A stretch of 64,000 bases of DNA from Scatosoma sp045127595 (GTDB lineage Bacteria > Bacillota > Clostridia > Christensenellales > Borkfalkiaceae): NCBI GenBank assembly GCA_045127595.1, contig JBGVQS010000021.1, forward strand, positions 69,728 to 133,727, in the 5' to 3' direction. Below the pieces are notes generated by a model, which saw only the letters and a program-made list of their open reading frames with translations, did not search any database and was not told the origin of the DNA. Shown piece after piece: positions 1 to 8,814 of the stretch; the first letter of the stretch is position 1, and each line of letters starts with the position of its first letter. The translations under genes and the position numbers were made by a program.

Positions 1-1282
1 GCAGGGGAGCAATCTCGCTGTCGTCTTCGGGCGGGATTTTTACCACTTGGTCTTGGATATTCTCGTCCAAAATAGCCGTTTTAGCAAACCGTTTCGTAGA
101 CTCGATCGCGCTTTCGCAACGTGCGCGCGTGGGGTAATTTTCGCCCATGCAAAGGAGCATATTTTTACCGCTCAGCAGTTTAAAGATATAATCGCCTTTT
201 TTCGAAAGAGTGATTTTGAAATTGCCCTTTAAAATGTTCGTCTTATGCGTTTCAATACCGCGGAGCACGCCGTTATACGAAGTATATTCTTCGCTGGACA
301 AAAGCTTTTCGCCGTTGGACGCGTGCAGTTCAAAGAAATACATTTCTTCGTCTTCGTGTACGCTGTCGCTGAAAATGATACGGCAGATCACCCATTTTCC
401 GCTATATCTTGCCGTTTGGTCGTTTTCGTCTTCTTCGTAAAAATCTACGCCGTCAAGCCCGTCTTTCAATTCGTCGATCAATTCCTTGTCGCTTACCTTG
501 ACGGGGGATTTTTTCTTGCTCGGTTTTGCCGTTTTCTTTTCCGCAGGTTTTTGTTCATCCGCTTTCTTTTTGACCGTTTTCTTTGTAGGCGCGGGAGCGC
601 TTTCTTCCGCCGAAGCGCTCGTGCTGGTCTTGGCAAGTTCCGCATTCGTTTGCGCGCGGACTTCTTCGGCTTTTACCTTGGCTTTTTCCGCTTTCGCTTT
701 TGCTGTTTCCGTTTTCATTTTCGCTTCCGCTTCCGCACGCGCCGCCTTTTCCGCCAAAGCCTTTGCTTCCGCTTCCGTGCGAGCCGCTTTTTCTTCCAAA
801 GCTTTTACTTCCGCTTTTGCGCGCGCTTCCTTTTCTTTGAGCGCTTTAAGTTCTGCTTCCGCACGCGCCGCTTTTTCTTCCAAAGCGCGGGTTTCCGCTT
901 CCGCACGGGCGGTCAGCTCCGCTTGGGCGAGGGCTTCCGCTTCTTCTCGGGCGGCTTTTTCCGCTTGCGCTTTTTCTTCGGCTGCCGCTCTGGCGCGTTC
1001 CGCTTCTTCCGCGCGGGCTTGCGCGAGCTTAGCTGCTTTCAACTGTTCCTGCGCCTGTTCTTCCGCTTGCGCTTTTTGTTTTTCAAGCGCTTTGCGTTTG
1101 GCAGCGTTTTCCGCTTTTAAGCGTTTAATTTCCGCTTCCTTTTTCTTCTTTACGCCGCGCACGATCAATACCACTGCAAGCAGGAATACCGCAAAGGCGC
1201 ACGCCGCAAGTATGACTGTCAACGCCATGTGCGCTCTTGCATACTCTAAGCATTTGATAATAAATTGTTTTAACTTATCCAT
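1..1282 (-). CDS. Membrane-anchored coiled-coil protein with two DUF1508 modules (C-terminus cut off by window edge)
   Basis: Read on the minus strand from the ATG at 1282, preceded by a GGGAG ribosome binding site; the frame is open to base 1, so about 427 residues are visible and the stop is missing. Residues about 18-42 form one transmembrane helix followed by KKKK-type basic residues. Residues about 45-225 are a long Ala/Glu/Lys heptad-rich coiled coil. After a Lys/Pro-rich linker come two adjacent modules (about 293-345 and 348-395) resembling the DUF1508/YegP fold: the second has GNFKITLSKKGDYIFKL followed by a Ser/Ala helix with AIESTKRFA. DUF1508 modules usually occur as tandem pairs of unknown function. 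The molecule is probably a bitopic membrane protein with a cytoplasmic coiled coil. No partner genes are visible to the left. Confidence 0.75.
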   Translation of the reverse strand, partial: MDKLKQFIIKCLEYARAHMALTVILAACAFAVFLLAVVLIVRGVKKKKEAEIKRLKAENAAKRKALEKQKAQAEEQAQEQLKAAKLAQARAEEAERARAAAEEKAQAEKAAREEAEALAQAELTARAEAETRALEEKAARAEAELKALKEKEARAKAEVKALEEKAARTEAEAKALAEKAARAEAEAKMKTETAKAKAEKAKVKAEEVRAQTNAELAKTSTSASAEESAPAPTKKTVKKKADEQKPAEKKTAKPSKKKSPVKVSDKELIDELKDGLDGVDFYEEDENDQTARYSGKWVICRIIFSDSVHEDEEMYFFELHASNGEKLLSSEEYTSYNGVLRGIETHKTNILKGNFKITLSKKGDYIFKLLSGKNMLLCMGENYPTRARCESAIESTKRFAKTAILDENIQDQVVKIPPEDDSEIAPL

Positions 1283-1316
1283 ACCGTCTCCCTGAAAAAT
1301 TTGTTGCCTTATTTAT

Positions 1317-1345
1317 ATTTTAATATAAAATTTCCTAAAAGTCAA
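1317..1345 (-). promoter_or_regulatory. Sigma-A promoter of the DUF1508 gene
   Basis: On the minus strand TTGACT (1345-1340), a 17-bp spacer, then TAAAAT (1322-1317), about 35 bases upstream of the ATG at 1282. It diverges from the promoter at 1385-1413. Confidence 0.55.
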
Positions 1346-1384
1346 CTCGGGGCGGAAAAAATTTGCCGTTGAATTTGAAAAAAT

Positions 1385-1413
1385 TTGACAACAATTTTGA
1401 AATGGAGTACAAT
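1385..1413 (+). promoter_or_regulatory. Consensus promoter directly abutting an ATG (predicted leaderless start)
   Basis: TTGACA at 1385-1390, exactly 17 bases, TACAAT at 1408-1413. The normal start site, 6-7 bases after the -10, falls on the ATG at 1420. No room is left for a transcribed ribosome binding site. Confidence 0.6.
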
Positions 1414-1419
1414 AGTGTT

Positions 1420-2652
1420 ATGGAAAAAATTACGACAGCAATTATCGGCGGCGGCGCTTCGGGTTTGTTTTTGGCGACCGCGCTTCATAACAGTGGCAAA
1501 ACCGTTTTGTTCGAGCGGAACGATCGGCTTGGAAAAAAGCTTTCCGCAACGGGGAACGGGCAGGGGAACGTTACCAACCTTTTCGCGCTGGAAACGGCGT
1601 ATTTTTCGCACGCGCAATCGGGGGTACGGCTCGCGGAAGAACGTATTCGAGAATATGACCATCGTTCCTTGATAGAATATTTTGAACAGCTCGGTTTATT
1701 GTTGATTGCGGACGAGCGTGGGAGAGTCTACCCTGCCGGAAGACAAGCTTCGGCGTTGACGGACGGACTGCGTTTTGCTTTGGAGAAAAGCGGCGTAGAA
1801 GCCCGTCTTTCCACGCAAATTACGGCAATACGCAAAAGCGCGGACGGATTCCTGCTCACGGCGGTTTCGGGCGAAAAACAGACGGAATTGTTTGCGGAAA
1901 CGGTGGTGCTTTGTGCGGGCGGAAAAGCGGCGAAAAATTTCGGTACGGACGGCAACGGATATACCTTAGCGCGTGCGCTTGGGCACACCGTTACGCCCTT
2001 ATATCCGTCCTTGGTGCAATTAAAAACGGATACTACGCACACGAAAACGCTGAAAGGGATTCGCGTAACGGACGGCGGTTTAACTGCGGAAGAAAATGGG
2101 AAAGTATTGCTTTCCTTGACGGGGGATATTATCTTTACCGAATACGGCGTGTCGGGGGACGCGGTTTTTCGTGCTTCGGCGTACGTTGCCGAGAAAATTC
2201 CGCAGGGGAATTTGCAATTAAAAATAGATTTCTTGCCGCAGTTCACGGAAGAAAAAATCCGCGCCGCATTGTATTCCAAAGCGGAAAAATATCCGCAAAC
2301 GCCTATTAGCGAGTTGCTTTGCGGTATGGTAAACAACCAAATCGGCAGGGCGGTCATGCGCCGCGCCAACGGGGATATTCCGCTTGCGGCAAAGCTTGTC
2401 AAAGCCTTTCCCTTATCCGTGGTTGGTTCGCTTGGGTTTGATTACGCACAAGTAACTAAGGGCGGCGTTTTAATAGACGAAGTGGACGAGCAACTACAAA
2501 GCAAGCTTGTAAAGGGCTTATATTTCACGGGGGAAATTCTCGACGTGGACGGTCCTTGCGGCGGATTTAATTTACAATGGGCGTATTCGTCCGCTCGGAA
2601 AGTTGCGGATGCTTTAAACGCAAAATATGCAAAAGGACGGGGGCAGGTATGA
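1420..2652 (+). CDS. NAD(P)/FAD-dependent oxidoreductase, HI0933/YhiN (aminoacetone oxidase-like) family
   Basis: A 410-residue flavoprotein. The dinucleotide-binding Rossmann motif GGGASGLF begins about nine residues from the ATG at 1420, so upstream in-frame codons are unlikely to be translated. Further family signs are LGKKLSATGNGQGNVTN, which matches the conserved GNGRCN region, and the C-terminal FAD contact GEILDVDGPCGGFNLQWA. Length is normal for the family (about 400). Substrates are not settled; members have been linked to aminoacetone oxidation and bile-acid reduction, so I give no symbol. It overlaps the next flavoprotein gene by ATGA, indicating translational coupling. The promoter sits on the start codon. 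Confidence 0.85.
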   Translation: MEKITTAIIGGGASGLFLATALHNSGKTVLFERNDRLGKKLSATGNGQGNVTNLFALETAYFSHAQSGVRLAEERIREYDHRSLIEYFEQLGLLLIADERGRVYPAGRQASALTDGLRFALEKSGVEARLSTQITAIRKSADGFLLTAVSGEKQTELFAETVVLCAGGKAAKNFGTDGNGYTLARALGHTVTPLYPSLVQLKTDTTHTKTLKGIRVTDGGLTAEENGKVLLSLTGDIIFTEYGVSGDAVFRASAYVAEKIPQGNLQLKIDFLPQFTEEKIRAALYSKAEKYPQTPISELLCGMVNNQIGRAVMRRANGDIPLAAKLVKAFPLSVVGSLGFDYAQVTKGGVLIDEVDEQLQSKLVKGLYFTGEILDVDGPCGGFNLQWAYSSARKVADALNAKYAKGRGQV

Positions 2653-4226
2653 GATTACTGACCCTTTCAGATATTAAATTGCCCGTGGGAGAAAACGAAA
2701 AAAAGCTGCTTTCTATCGCGGAAAAGAAACTTGGGAAAAAAGCGGCGTATTTTCGTATTTGCAAAAAATCGTTAGACGCGCGCGATAAAAATAATTTACG
2801 CTACGTATATACGGTAGAGGTTGGCGACCAAAAACCGCAGGAAAAGAGAACGGAGTTTCCCTGCTTACCTAAAAACCGTCAGCCTGAAAACAAAGTGCTG
2901 ATTGTTGGCGCAGGTCCGGCAGGATTGTTTTGCGCGTTAAGGCTTCTCGATTACGGCATAACGCCCATTGTGATTGAGCGGGGCGCGCCCGTAGAACAGC
3001 GAGAAAAGGACATCACGCGTTTCATACAAACAAAGGGTTTGAACACGGAATCGAACGTACAGTTCGGGGAAGGCGGCGCAGGTACTTTTTCGGACGGAAA
3101 ACTGAATACGCAAACGCATAGTCCCTTGAATCGCGAAGTGCTGGAACGGTTTGTCGCGCACGGCGCACCGCAGGAAATACTCTATGTAAATAAGCCGCAT
3201 ATCGGCAGCGATAACTTAAAAAAAGTCGTTAAAAATATGCGGGAATATATCCGCTCTAAGGGTGGTGAAATTCGTTTTTATACTCGGTTAGACGACGTGC
3301 ATATCCAAGGGAGTAAGCTTTGTGAAGTAACGCTCAACTCGTACACGGTAGGGTGTAATGGAGAGCGCACGGATAAAAAAAGCGAGCGAATCGCGGTATC
3401 GGCGGTGGTGCTTGCGGTGGGGCATAGCGCAAGGGATACCTTTGAAATGCTTTTATCCCGCGGCGTAAAAATGCAGAGCAAGGATTTTGCCGTCGGCGTG
3501 CGTATCGAGCATTTGCAAAACAAAATCGGCTTTGCACAATACGGTGCGAAATATCCCTTGTTGCCTGCGGCGGATTATAAGCTTGTGGCAAAATGCGACG
3601 ATCGTTCGGCGTTTACTTTTTGTATGTGCCCGGGCGGCTACGTTATGCCTGCGACAAGCGAAGATGGGTGCGTTGTTACAAACGGTATGAGCAATTACGC
3701 GCGCGATAACGTCAACGCGAACAGCGCGCTGATTGCGCAGGTAACGAAAGCGGATTTCGGCGAAGGAGTTTTGGCGGGCGTGGAATTTCAAAGGAAGCTG
3801 GAACGCGCCGCTTACGTGGCAGGCGGAAATACGTACGCCGCGCCCGTGCAACGAGTAGAAGATTTTTTAAACGGCAAAGAAAGTTATCGCTTTGGCGAAG
3901 TGCTGCCCACCTACGCCGCAGGAACTTCCTTTTCGGATATGCGTGCCGTTTTGTCGCAAAAGGTTTGCAACGCGCTGAAATCAGCGATCATGCAGATGGA
4001 GAAACGCTTGCGCGGTTTTGCCGACGCGGACGCTCTTTTGACGGGCGTGGAAACGCGGACAAGCTCTCCTGTTCGTATCGAACGGGAAGAAAATTTACAG
4101 GCGGTAGGGATAGACGGTTTGTACCCTTGTGGAGAGGGCGCAGGCTATGCAGGCGGTATCACTTCTTCCGCAGCGGACGGTTTACGCGTCGCAGAAGCCA
4201 TTTTTCATCAGTTTAACGATAAATAA
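2649..4226 (+). CDS. FAD-dependent dehydrogenase, COG2509-type
   Basis: A 525-residue protein. The ATG at 2649 overlaps the TGA of the previous gene (ATGA) behind GGGCAGG. An N-terminal region of about 80 residues precedes the FAD-binding Rossmann motif VGAGPAGLFCALRL near residue 88. Later come QFGEGGAGTFSDGKL (flavin-proximal region), AVGHSARDTFEML and a C-terminal GLYPCGEGAGYAGGITSSA dinucleotide-site motif. This order is typical of the uncharacterised COG2509 dehydrogenases of about 460-540 residues, which are related to geranylgeranyl-reductase-like flavoproteins. Reaction unknown. The tandem arrangement with a second flavoprotein suggests a joint redox role, which is inference only. Confidence 0.85.
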   Translation: MRLLTLSDIKLPVGENEKKLLSIAEKKLGKKAAYFRICKKSLDARDKNNLRYVYTVEVGDQKPQEKRTEFPCLPKNRQPENKVLIVGAGPAGLFCALRLLDYGITPIVIERGAPVEQREKDITRFIQTKGLNTESNVQFGEGGAGTFSDGKLNTQTHSPLNREVLERFVAHGAPQEILYVNKPHIGSDNLKKVVKNMREYIRSKGGEIRFYTRLDDVHIQGSKLCEVTLNSYTVGCNGERTDKKSERIAVSAVVLAVGHSARDTFEMLLSRGVKMQSKDFAVGVRIEHLQNKIGFAQYGAKYPLLPAADYKLVAKCDDRSAFTFCMCPGGYVMPATSEDGCVVTNGMSNYARDNVNANSALIAQVTKADFGEGVLAGVEFQRKLERAAYVAGGNTYAAPVQRVEDFLNGKESYRFGEVLPTYAAGTSFSDMRAVLSQKVCNALKSAIMQMEKRLRGFADADALLTGVETRTSSPVRIEREENLQAVGIDGLYPCGEGAGYAGGITSSAADGLRVAEAIFHQFNDK

Positions 4227-4377
4227 AAGCTATTTTCATTATTCTATCACATAGTTTTCACAAAATTTTCACAAAACAGGAATAAAATAATGTTTGGAAA
4301 AAAACAATTTACAGAGAAGATGAAATAGATAATTAAAACGACTATACTAAACTTTTTTCATATTCTCTCACTAATGG

Positions 4378-4406
4378 TATGCGGCTCGCCATAGGCGAGC
4401 CGCATA
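4378..4406. repeat. Perfect 13-bp inverted repeat with 3-base loop
   Basis: TATGCGGCTCGCC, ATA, GGCGAGCCGCATA. No T-run follows on either strand, so it is not an obvious intrinsic terminator. About 110 bases upstream (4255-4277) is a tandem direct repeat TTTTCACAAAA/TTTTCACAAAA. It could be an RNA hairpin or a protein site; the function is not known. Confidence 0.6.
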
Positions 4407-4444
4407 TCGCTATAATAAACAAAGCGTAGAAACCCAAAAAATAA

Positions 4445-4474
4445 GCCGCCGTTGCACGAATTTGCAACGGCGGC
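4445..4474 (-). terminator. Terminator of the pepV-like gene
   Basis: 12-bp perfect stem GCCGCCGTTGCA / TGCAACGGCGGC with a 6-base loop, followed on the minus strand by TTATTTTTTGGG. It lies 35 bases past the stop of the minus-strand dipeptidase gene. Confidence 0.75.
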
Positions 4475-4508
4475 GCTGTTTATATACAGTTTTGTTATCA
4501 ATCGGGAA

Positions 4509-5912
4509 TTATTTTAAAACGCGGCGTACGGTTACGGTTGCGATACGTGTTTTTCCGTTAGATACGCTCGGGGTTTCTTTTTTGCAAACCGCTTTGATTG
4601 CGGCATAATATACGTCGCTCATCAAACGGATCCGCTCGAACGTAACGTATTCGTTCGCTTGATGAATGGTTACTTCTTCGCCCTGCACTTCAGGTCCAAA
4701 CGCGCAACCGCACTTCAACGCTCTTGCATACGTGCCGCCGCCGATTGCGATCGGCTGTTCGTTGCCGCCCGTGCATTCGTTGTATACGTTCATCAGCGTG
4801 GAAATCAATTTTCCGTTTGGATCATTATAAAGGGGAGCTTGGTAATTATTGACGGTATATTCCACCCCAAACGCATCAAGCTTTTGCGTAACCGTTTCAA
4901 GGGGAAGTGTAGCGGGGAAACGAATATCCGACGTGATTTTCAAAACGCCGTCTTTGTACACCGCTACGTTCGGGGAAAGGGTAAGTTTACCCGTTTCGTC
5001 TTCCAACGCTTTCAAGCCCGTAACGTCGTCGAATAAGAAATCATACGCCTTTTTGCAATCTTCGTTGACGCTTGCAAGGAAGTATAAAATTGCTTGCAAC
5101 GCATTTGCGCCCTTGTCGGGGGTAGAACCGTGCGCCGACTTCCCGTATACGTGCAAAAGGTTGGGCGTGTTGTCGTAGGAAAAGCGTGTTCCCTCGATCG
5201 GGTTTTCATATCCAACGAGCTTGTTTGCCGCTTTTCTCGTCAAAATTGCGCTGGCGTGATCACAGACCATATTTACCCGCTCGCCTGCGTTCAACGCGGA
5301 CATGGGTGGCTCGTTTATCGGGAAATTCGCGGTGAAATGTAAAATTCCTTTCTCCGCATAGATTACGGGGAAATCCGCGTCGGGGGTAAAGCCTTCTTCG
5401 GGCATTACCGCGACTTTGTTGTAATGCTCGATACATTTCCAACCCGCTTCTTCATTGCAGCCGACAATCAGCTTTATCTTTTTGCCAAAGTTATAGCCTT
5501 CGTCTTTGAGTGCTTTCAAAGCATACAAACAAACGATTGCAGGTGTTTTATCGTCGAGCGCGCCGCGCCCCCAAATTTTCATACCTGCAACGCCGCCGTC
5601 GGAAATATCGTCGTTGATTACGCCGCCAAAGGGGGGATATTTCCAGCCGTTGCCAGCGGGTACGACGTCGAGATGGGCTAAAATAGCGAACTCTTTTCCT
5701 TCGCCGCAAACCACTTCTCCGACGTAATTATCGTAATTGTGCGTTTCAAAGCCCATGGAAGAAGCAAGATTCAAAAAGAACTGCAAGCAGTCCGCCGCTT
5801 CCTTTCCAAAGGGGAATTCTCCGTCCGGCTCTTTCATGGAAGAATCGAATTTAATAATATCCACGGTAGAGTTGACGATTTCGTCGAAATATTTTTGCAT
5901 AACGCTTTCCAT
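4509..5912 (-). CDS. pepV: M20 family dipeptidase, PepV-type
   Basis: A 467-residue zinc dipeptidase. The start at 5912 is chosen because AAGGAAG lies eight bases upstream; longer in-frame starts have no binding site. Metal-site motifs appear in family order: AHLDVVPAGNGW (His and Asp), GRGALDDKTP (bridging Asp), GCNEEAGWKC (catalytic Glu pair), DADFP, and a final TIHQANEYV region where a metal-binding His normally lies. A lid/dimerisation insert separates the two halves, as in PepV (about 470 residues). It is expected to cleave dipeptides in the cytoplasm. It stands alone between its own promoter and terminator. Assignment to PepV rather than another M20A peptidase rests on length and motif spacing. 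Confidence 0.88.
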   Translation of the reverse strand: MESVMQKYFDEIVNSTVDIIKFDSSMKEPDGEFPFGKEAADCLQFFLNLASSMGFETHNYDNYVGEVVCGEGKEFAILAHLDVVPAGNGWKYPPFGGVINDDISDGGVAGMKIWGRGALDDKTPAIVCLYALKALKDEGYNFGKKIKLIVGCNEEAGWKCIEHYNKVAVMPEEGFTPDADFPVIYAEKGILHFTANFPINEPPMSALNAGERVNMVCDHASAILTRKAANKLVGYENPIEGTRFSYDNTPNLLHVYGKSAHGSTPDKGANALQAILYFLASVNEDCKKAYDFLFDDVTGLKALEDETGKLTLSPNVAVYKDGVLKITSDIRFPATLPLETVTQKLDAFGVEYTVNNYQAPLYNDPNGKLISTLMNVYNECTGGNEQPIAIGGGTYARALKCGCAFGPEVQGEEVTIHQANEYVTFERIRLMSDVYYAAIKAVCKKETPSVSNGKTRIATVTVRRVLK

Positions 5913-5969
5913 AAAATACTTCCTTGATTTTTTTGGTATTCCGTGCGCAAAACGCAACGGCTCACTATT

Positions 5970-5998
5970 ATTATACACAATTTTTCCGCGAAGGTAAA
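5970..5998 (-). promoter_or_regulatory. Promoter of the pepV-like gene
   Basis: Minus strand TTTACC (5998-5993), 17 bases, TATAAT (5975-5970), 57 bases upstream of the ATG at 5912. Confidence 0.6.
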
Positions 5999-6048
5999 CA
6001 AAATAAAGGGGTTAATAGGAAAAAATAAATAATTTTAAGGGCGCGGCT

Positions 6049-6077
6049 TTGACATTTTGCTTGAAGTATGTTACAAT
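6049..6077 (+). promoter_or_regulatory. Promoter of the radC-kinase-regulator operon
   Basis: TTGACA at 6049-6054, 17 bases, TACAAT at 6072-6077; the ATG at 6109 lies about 25 bases after the expected start site. Confidence 0.7.
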
Positions 6078-6108
6078 AAACGTGAAAAGGAACTTTTTGG
6101 GGGCGTTT

Positions 6109-6825
6109 ATGCACGAACACGCAGGGCACAGAAAACGGATCATAGAAAAATTGCAAAAGGGCGTTCTTCTTGAACACGAGTTACTTGAAGTATTGCTTTT
6201 TACCGCGTTGCCGAGAAAGAACACCAACGATTTAGCGCATAGGCTTTTGGCGGAGTTCGGCTCGATCGAGCGGGTATTGACCGCACCCATTGAACGGTTG
6301 AAACAGGTGCGCGGCTGCGGGGATTCCATTGCGGCGTTTTTGCATTGTGTAGGGCTGATTCAAGAAAAGAGAATCACTGTCGAAAAAGGGTATCCCAAAT
6401 ATTTTGAAGGGGAAAATTTTTCTTCGTTCGTAGGCGGAGAATACGGCAAATATCCCACCGAGCTTTTAGACGTTTATTTTTTAGAAGAAGATGGGGAAAT
6501 TTTTGCCAAGAAACGTTTTACGAGCGAGAACGGAGAATCGGTGGAGCTGGAAGCCCAGCAATTAACCGAGCTGTTATTTTCCTACAAACCGTCGGGAATC
6601 GTGCTTGTGCACAATCATCCGTTCGGGAAAGCGACTCCTTCCTCGCAAGACGATAAGATGACGGGGACTTGTCAGCTTATTTGCAGCCTGCATAACGTAC
6701 TTTTTTGCGATCATTTTATCTACGGAAACGAAGGAGTATATAGCTATTATGGCAGCGGAAAGCTTGTTTCCATCAGCAATCGGTATTCTTTAAAATCCGT
6801 CATGTCGCAGGAGAAGAAAGAATGA
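6109..6825 (+). CDS. radC: RadC-like JAB domain protein (UPF0758)
   Basis: A 238-residue protein. The start at 6109 follows a promoter and a G-rich TTGGGGGCG site; codons upstream lie inside the promoter. The N-terminal half carries a helix-hairpin-helix-like region (ELLEVLLFTALPRKNTND, then LKQVRGCGDSIAAFL). The C-terminal half is a JAB/MPN metalloprotease-like domain with an intact JAMM motif, VHNHPFGKATPSSQDD, where H168 and H170 plus the later Ser and Asp fit HxH-x7-S-x2-D. RadC proteins were once tied to DNA repair; that role is now doubted and the true substrate is unknown. It overlaps the histidine kinase gene by ATGA. Confidence 0.88.
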   Translation: MHEHAGHRKRIIEKLQKGVLLEHELLEVLLFTALPRKNTNDLAHRLLAEFGSIERVLTAPIERLKQVRGCGDSIAAFLHCVGLIQEKRITVEKGYPKYFEGENFSSFVGGEYGKYPTELLDVYFLEEDGEIFAKKRFTSENGESVELEAQQLTELLFSYKPSGIVLVHNHPFGKATPSSQDDKMTGTCQLICSLHNVLFCDHFIYGNEGVYSYYGSGKLVSISNRYSLKSVMSQEKKE

Positions 6826-8159
6826 GTGGGAAAACGCAACAACGCTCGGAACATGGGCAAAAAGGAAAGACGGAAGAAAAGACGTTGCGCGCCTACTTTT
6901 TACGGCTGTTTGGAAAGTTCGATTTCCGCGACGAAAAGCAGTTCGTCTATTTTGCGAAATGGCTGGTTTTTATCATTTTACTTGTCGTAGAATTGATGCT
7001 TGCCGTACCCCGCTTTCGTAACTTTTCTAATAATTGGAAGGACGTTTTGCTGCTTTTGACGGTAGAAGGGGCACTGACGATCGTTGAAGCGGTCAAGCTG
7101 TTTGCCGTTAAAAATAAAAAAATACGGATTCCGTTTCATATCTTTGGCTTGCTTTGCGCAAGCGCGTTTATGCTCGTCGTCGGGGAAAACAGCATTCTGC
7201 CGTTGATGGTGTATATGCTTGTGCTGACCGCCGTGTATATGAGCGCGGAACGACAAACGCTGGCAAATATCGTCTTTTCTATCGGGACGCCTCTTTATGC
7301 GGCGGCAAAAGCCTTGTTATACGCTTTCCGCACGGATAATTTTAAAACGCTCAATTTGACCGTTTCGACGCTCGGCGTCGTGATTGCGCTTGCCGTGCAT
7401 TTTATCGTGATTACGATTGCAATGGCGTTCTATCGGCAGTACTTGCGCTTGAATAAAGCGTTGAAAGAATTGGACGAAAGCAAGGCGGAGCTGGAAAAAG
7501 CCTACGCGGTCGCTGCGGAAGTGATCGCTTTGGAAGAACGGCAGCGTATCGCCAAGGAAATCCACGATACCGCAGGTCATTCAATCACGACCGTCATTAT
7601 GCAGACGGAAGCGGCAAAATTGATTTTAGATAAGAGCCCCGAAGAAGCGAAAACGAAAATTGTTGCGGCGAATTTGCAAGCGAAGCACGCTTTGGAAGAA
7701 TTGCGCGACAGCGTGCATTTATTGTCGGGGATCAGCGAACAAAAGACCTTGAAAGCGGCGCTGGAAGGGGTTTTGCATGAATCGTCGGACGGTACGGGGA
7801 TTAAAATTCGTGCGCAAATTGAAGACGCGAAGGTGTCGGAGGCGAAATACCGTTTCCTTTGCAACAGCTTAAAGGAAGGGATTTCCAACGGGCTTAGACA
7901 CGGTGGCGCGACGGCGTTTTTCTTTGAGTTTAAAAGGGAAGACGACGGTTTGTTTTTCTTGTTGTCGGACAACGGAAAGGGCTTGGAGCAATCGCAGTTA
8001 AAAGAAGGGTTTGGACTTTCTACTTTACGCGAGCGCGCTAAAACGTTCGGGGGAGAAGTGTCCTTTATCACCGACCCGGACGAAGGGTTTGAAATCAGAA
8101 TGCGTCTGCCTGTCGATCGGCAAGCGGACGGGAATGAGGCGGTATATGGAAAAGAATAA
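6822..8159 (+). CDS. Sensor histidine kinase, NarL/LiaS-type (HisKA_3)
   Basis: A 445-residue membrane kinase. After a hydrophilic start, residues about 45-210 contain about six hydrophobic helices with very short loops, so the sensor is within the membrane rather than an extracellular domain. A coiled-coil linker leads to the dimerisation box EERQRIAKEIHDTAGHS with phospho-acceptor H248, the HisKA_3 signature. The ATPase domain follows, with a NGLRHGGATAFF N-box and SDNGKGLE. The start overlaps the radC stop by ATGA, and the response regulator starts inside its 3' end, so the three are translationally coupled. The signal is unknown; LiaS/DesK-like members respond to envelope or membrane stress. 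Confidence 0.9.
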   Translation: MSGKTQQRSEHGQKGKTEEKTLRAYFLRLFGKFDFRDEKQFVYFAKWLVFIILLVVELMLAVPRFRNFSNNWKDVLLLLTVEGALTIVEAVKLFAVKNKKIRIPFHIFGLLCASAFMLVVGENSILPLMVYMLVLTAVYMSAERQTLANIVFSIGTPLYAAAKALLYAFRTDNFKTLNLTVSTLGVVIALAVHFIVITIAMAFYRQYLRLNKALKELDESKAELEKAYAVAAEVIALEERQRIAKEIHDTAGHSITTVIMQTEAAKLILDKSPEEAKTKIVAANLQAKHALEELRDSVHLLSGISEQKTLKAALEGVLHESSDGTGIKIRAQIEDAKVSEAKYRFLCNSLKEGISNGLRHGGATAFFFEFKREDDGLFFLLSDNGKGLEQSQLKEGFGLSTLRERAKTFGGEVSFITDPDEGFEIRMRLPVDRQADGNEAVYGKE

Positions 8160-8802
8160 AATCAAAGTGCTGGTAGTGGACGATCAAACGGAGCTTGCGG
8201 AAGAGCTTGCGGAAATTTTATCTTCCGACGAAGCGTTGGAAACAGTCGGGACGGCAAAGGACGGCTTCGACGCTTTGGAAAAGATGTCGCTTTGCCGCCC
8301 TGACGTTGTTTTGATGGACATTCGTATGCCGAATATGAACGGCGTAGTCGCAACACAGCGCATCAAAAGCGAATACCCCGAAACCAAAGTGGTGGTATTG
8401 ACGACGTTCGACGACAGCGACTATATTTTAAACGCCATCAACAATGGCGCAAGCGGATATTTGTTAAAGGACATCAGCAGTACCGCATTGATTGACGCGG
8501 TAAAAAACGCGTATAAGGGGGATACCATTTTGCCTGCAAAGATCGCTCGGCGTATTGCGGACGCGGCAAAACACGTGTCTGCGGATAGAGAAATACGGTT
8601 GATGCGCGCGTTTAATATGTCCGAAAGAGAGGTTGAAATTGCACTGATGCTGTATGAAGGATTTACGAATCGGCAAATTTCCGCCGCGCTGAAACTGAGC
8701 GAAGGTACGGCGAGAAATTACGTTTCGACCGTCTATATTAAGACGAAAACGGAGAACCGTTCCGAAGCGATTGAAGCGATCAGAACGGCATTGCAAATGT
8801 AA
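8146..8802 (+). CDS. NarL/FixJ-family response regulator
   Basis: A 218-residue DNA-binding regulator. The receiver domain begins at once (KIKVLVVDDQ) with the acidic pair D12/D13, phospho-acceptor D58 in VVLMDIRMPN, a conserved Thr in VLTTFDD and Lys in YLLKDIS. A LuxR-type helix-turn-helix follows at about 150-215 (MSEREVEIALMLYEGFTNRQ). The start at 8146 is preceded by GAGGCGG; an in-frame ATG at 8134 is also possible. It overlaps the kinase gene by 14 bases and is its evident partner. Targets cannot be read from the window. Confidence 0.9.
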   Translation: MEKNKIKVLVVDDQTELAEELAEILSSDEALETVGTAKDGFDALEKMSLCRPDVVLMDIRMPNMNGVVATQRIKSEYPETKVVVLTTFDDSDYILNAINNGASGYLLKDISSTALIDAVKNAYKGDTILPAKIARRIADAAKHVSADREIRLMRAFNMSEREVEIALMLYEGFTNRQISAALKLSEGTARNYVSTVYIKTKTENRSEAIEAIRTALQM

Positions 8803-8814
8803 AAAGGGTATACC

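Noticed and set aside
245..1295. Two long plus-strand frames rich in Phe/Arg or Ser/Ala
   Set aside because: They are antisense shadows of the Ala/Glu/Lys coiled-coil gene on the minus strand, which has a promoter, a binding site and a recognisable domain.
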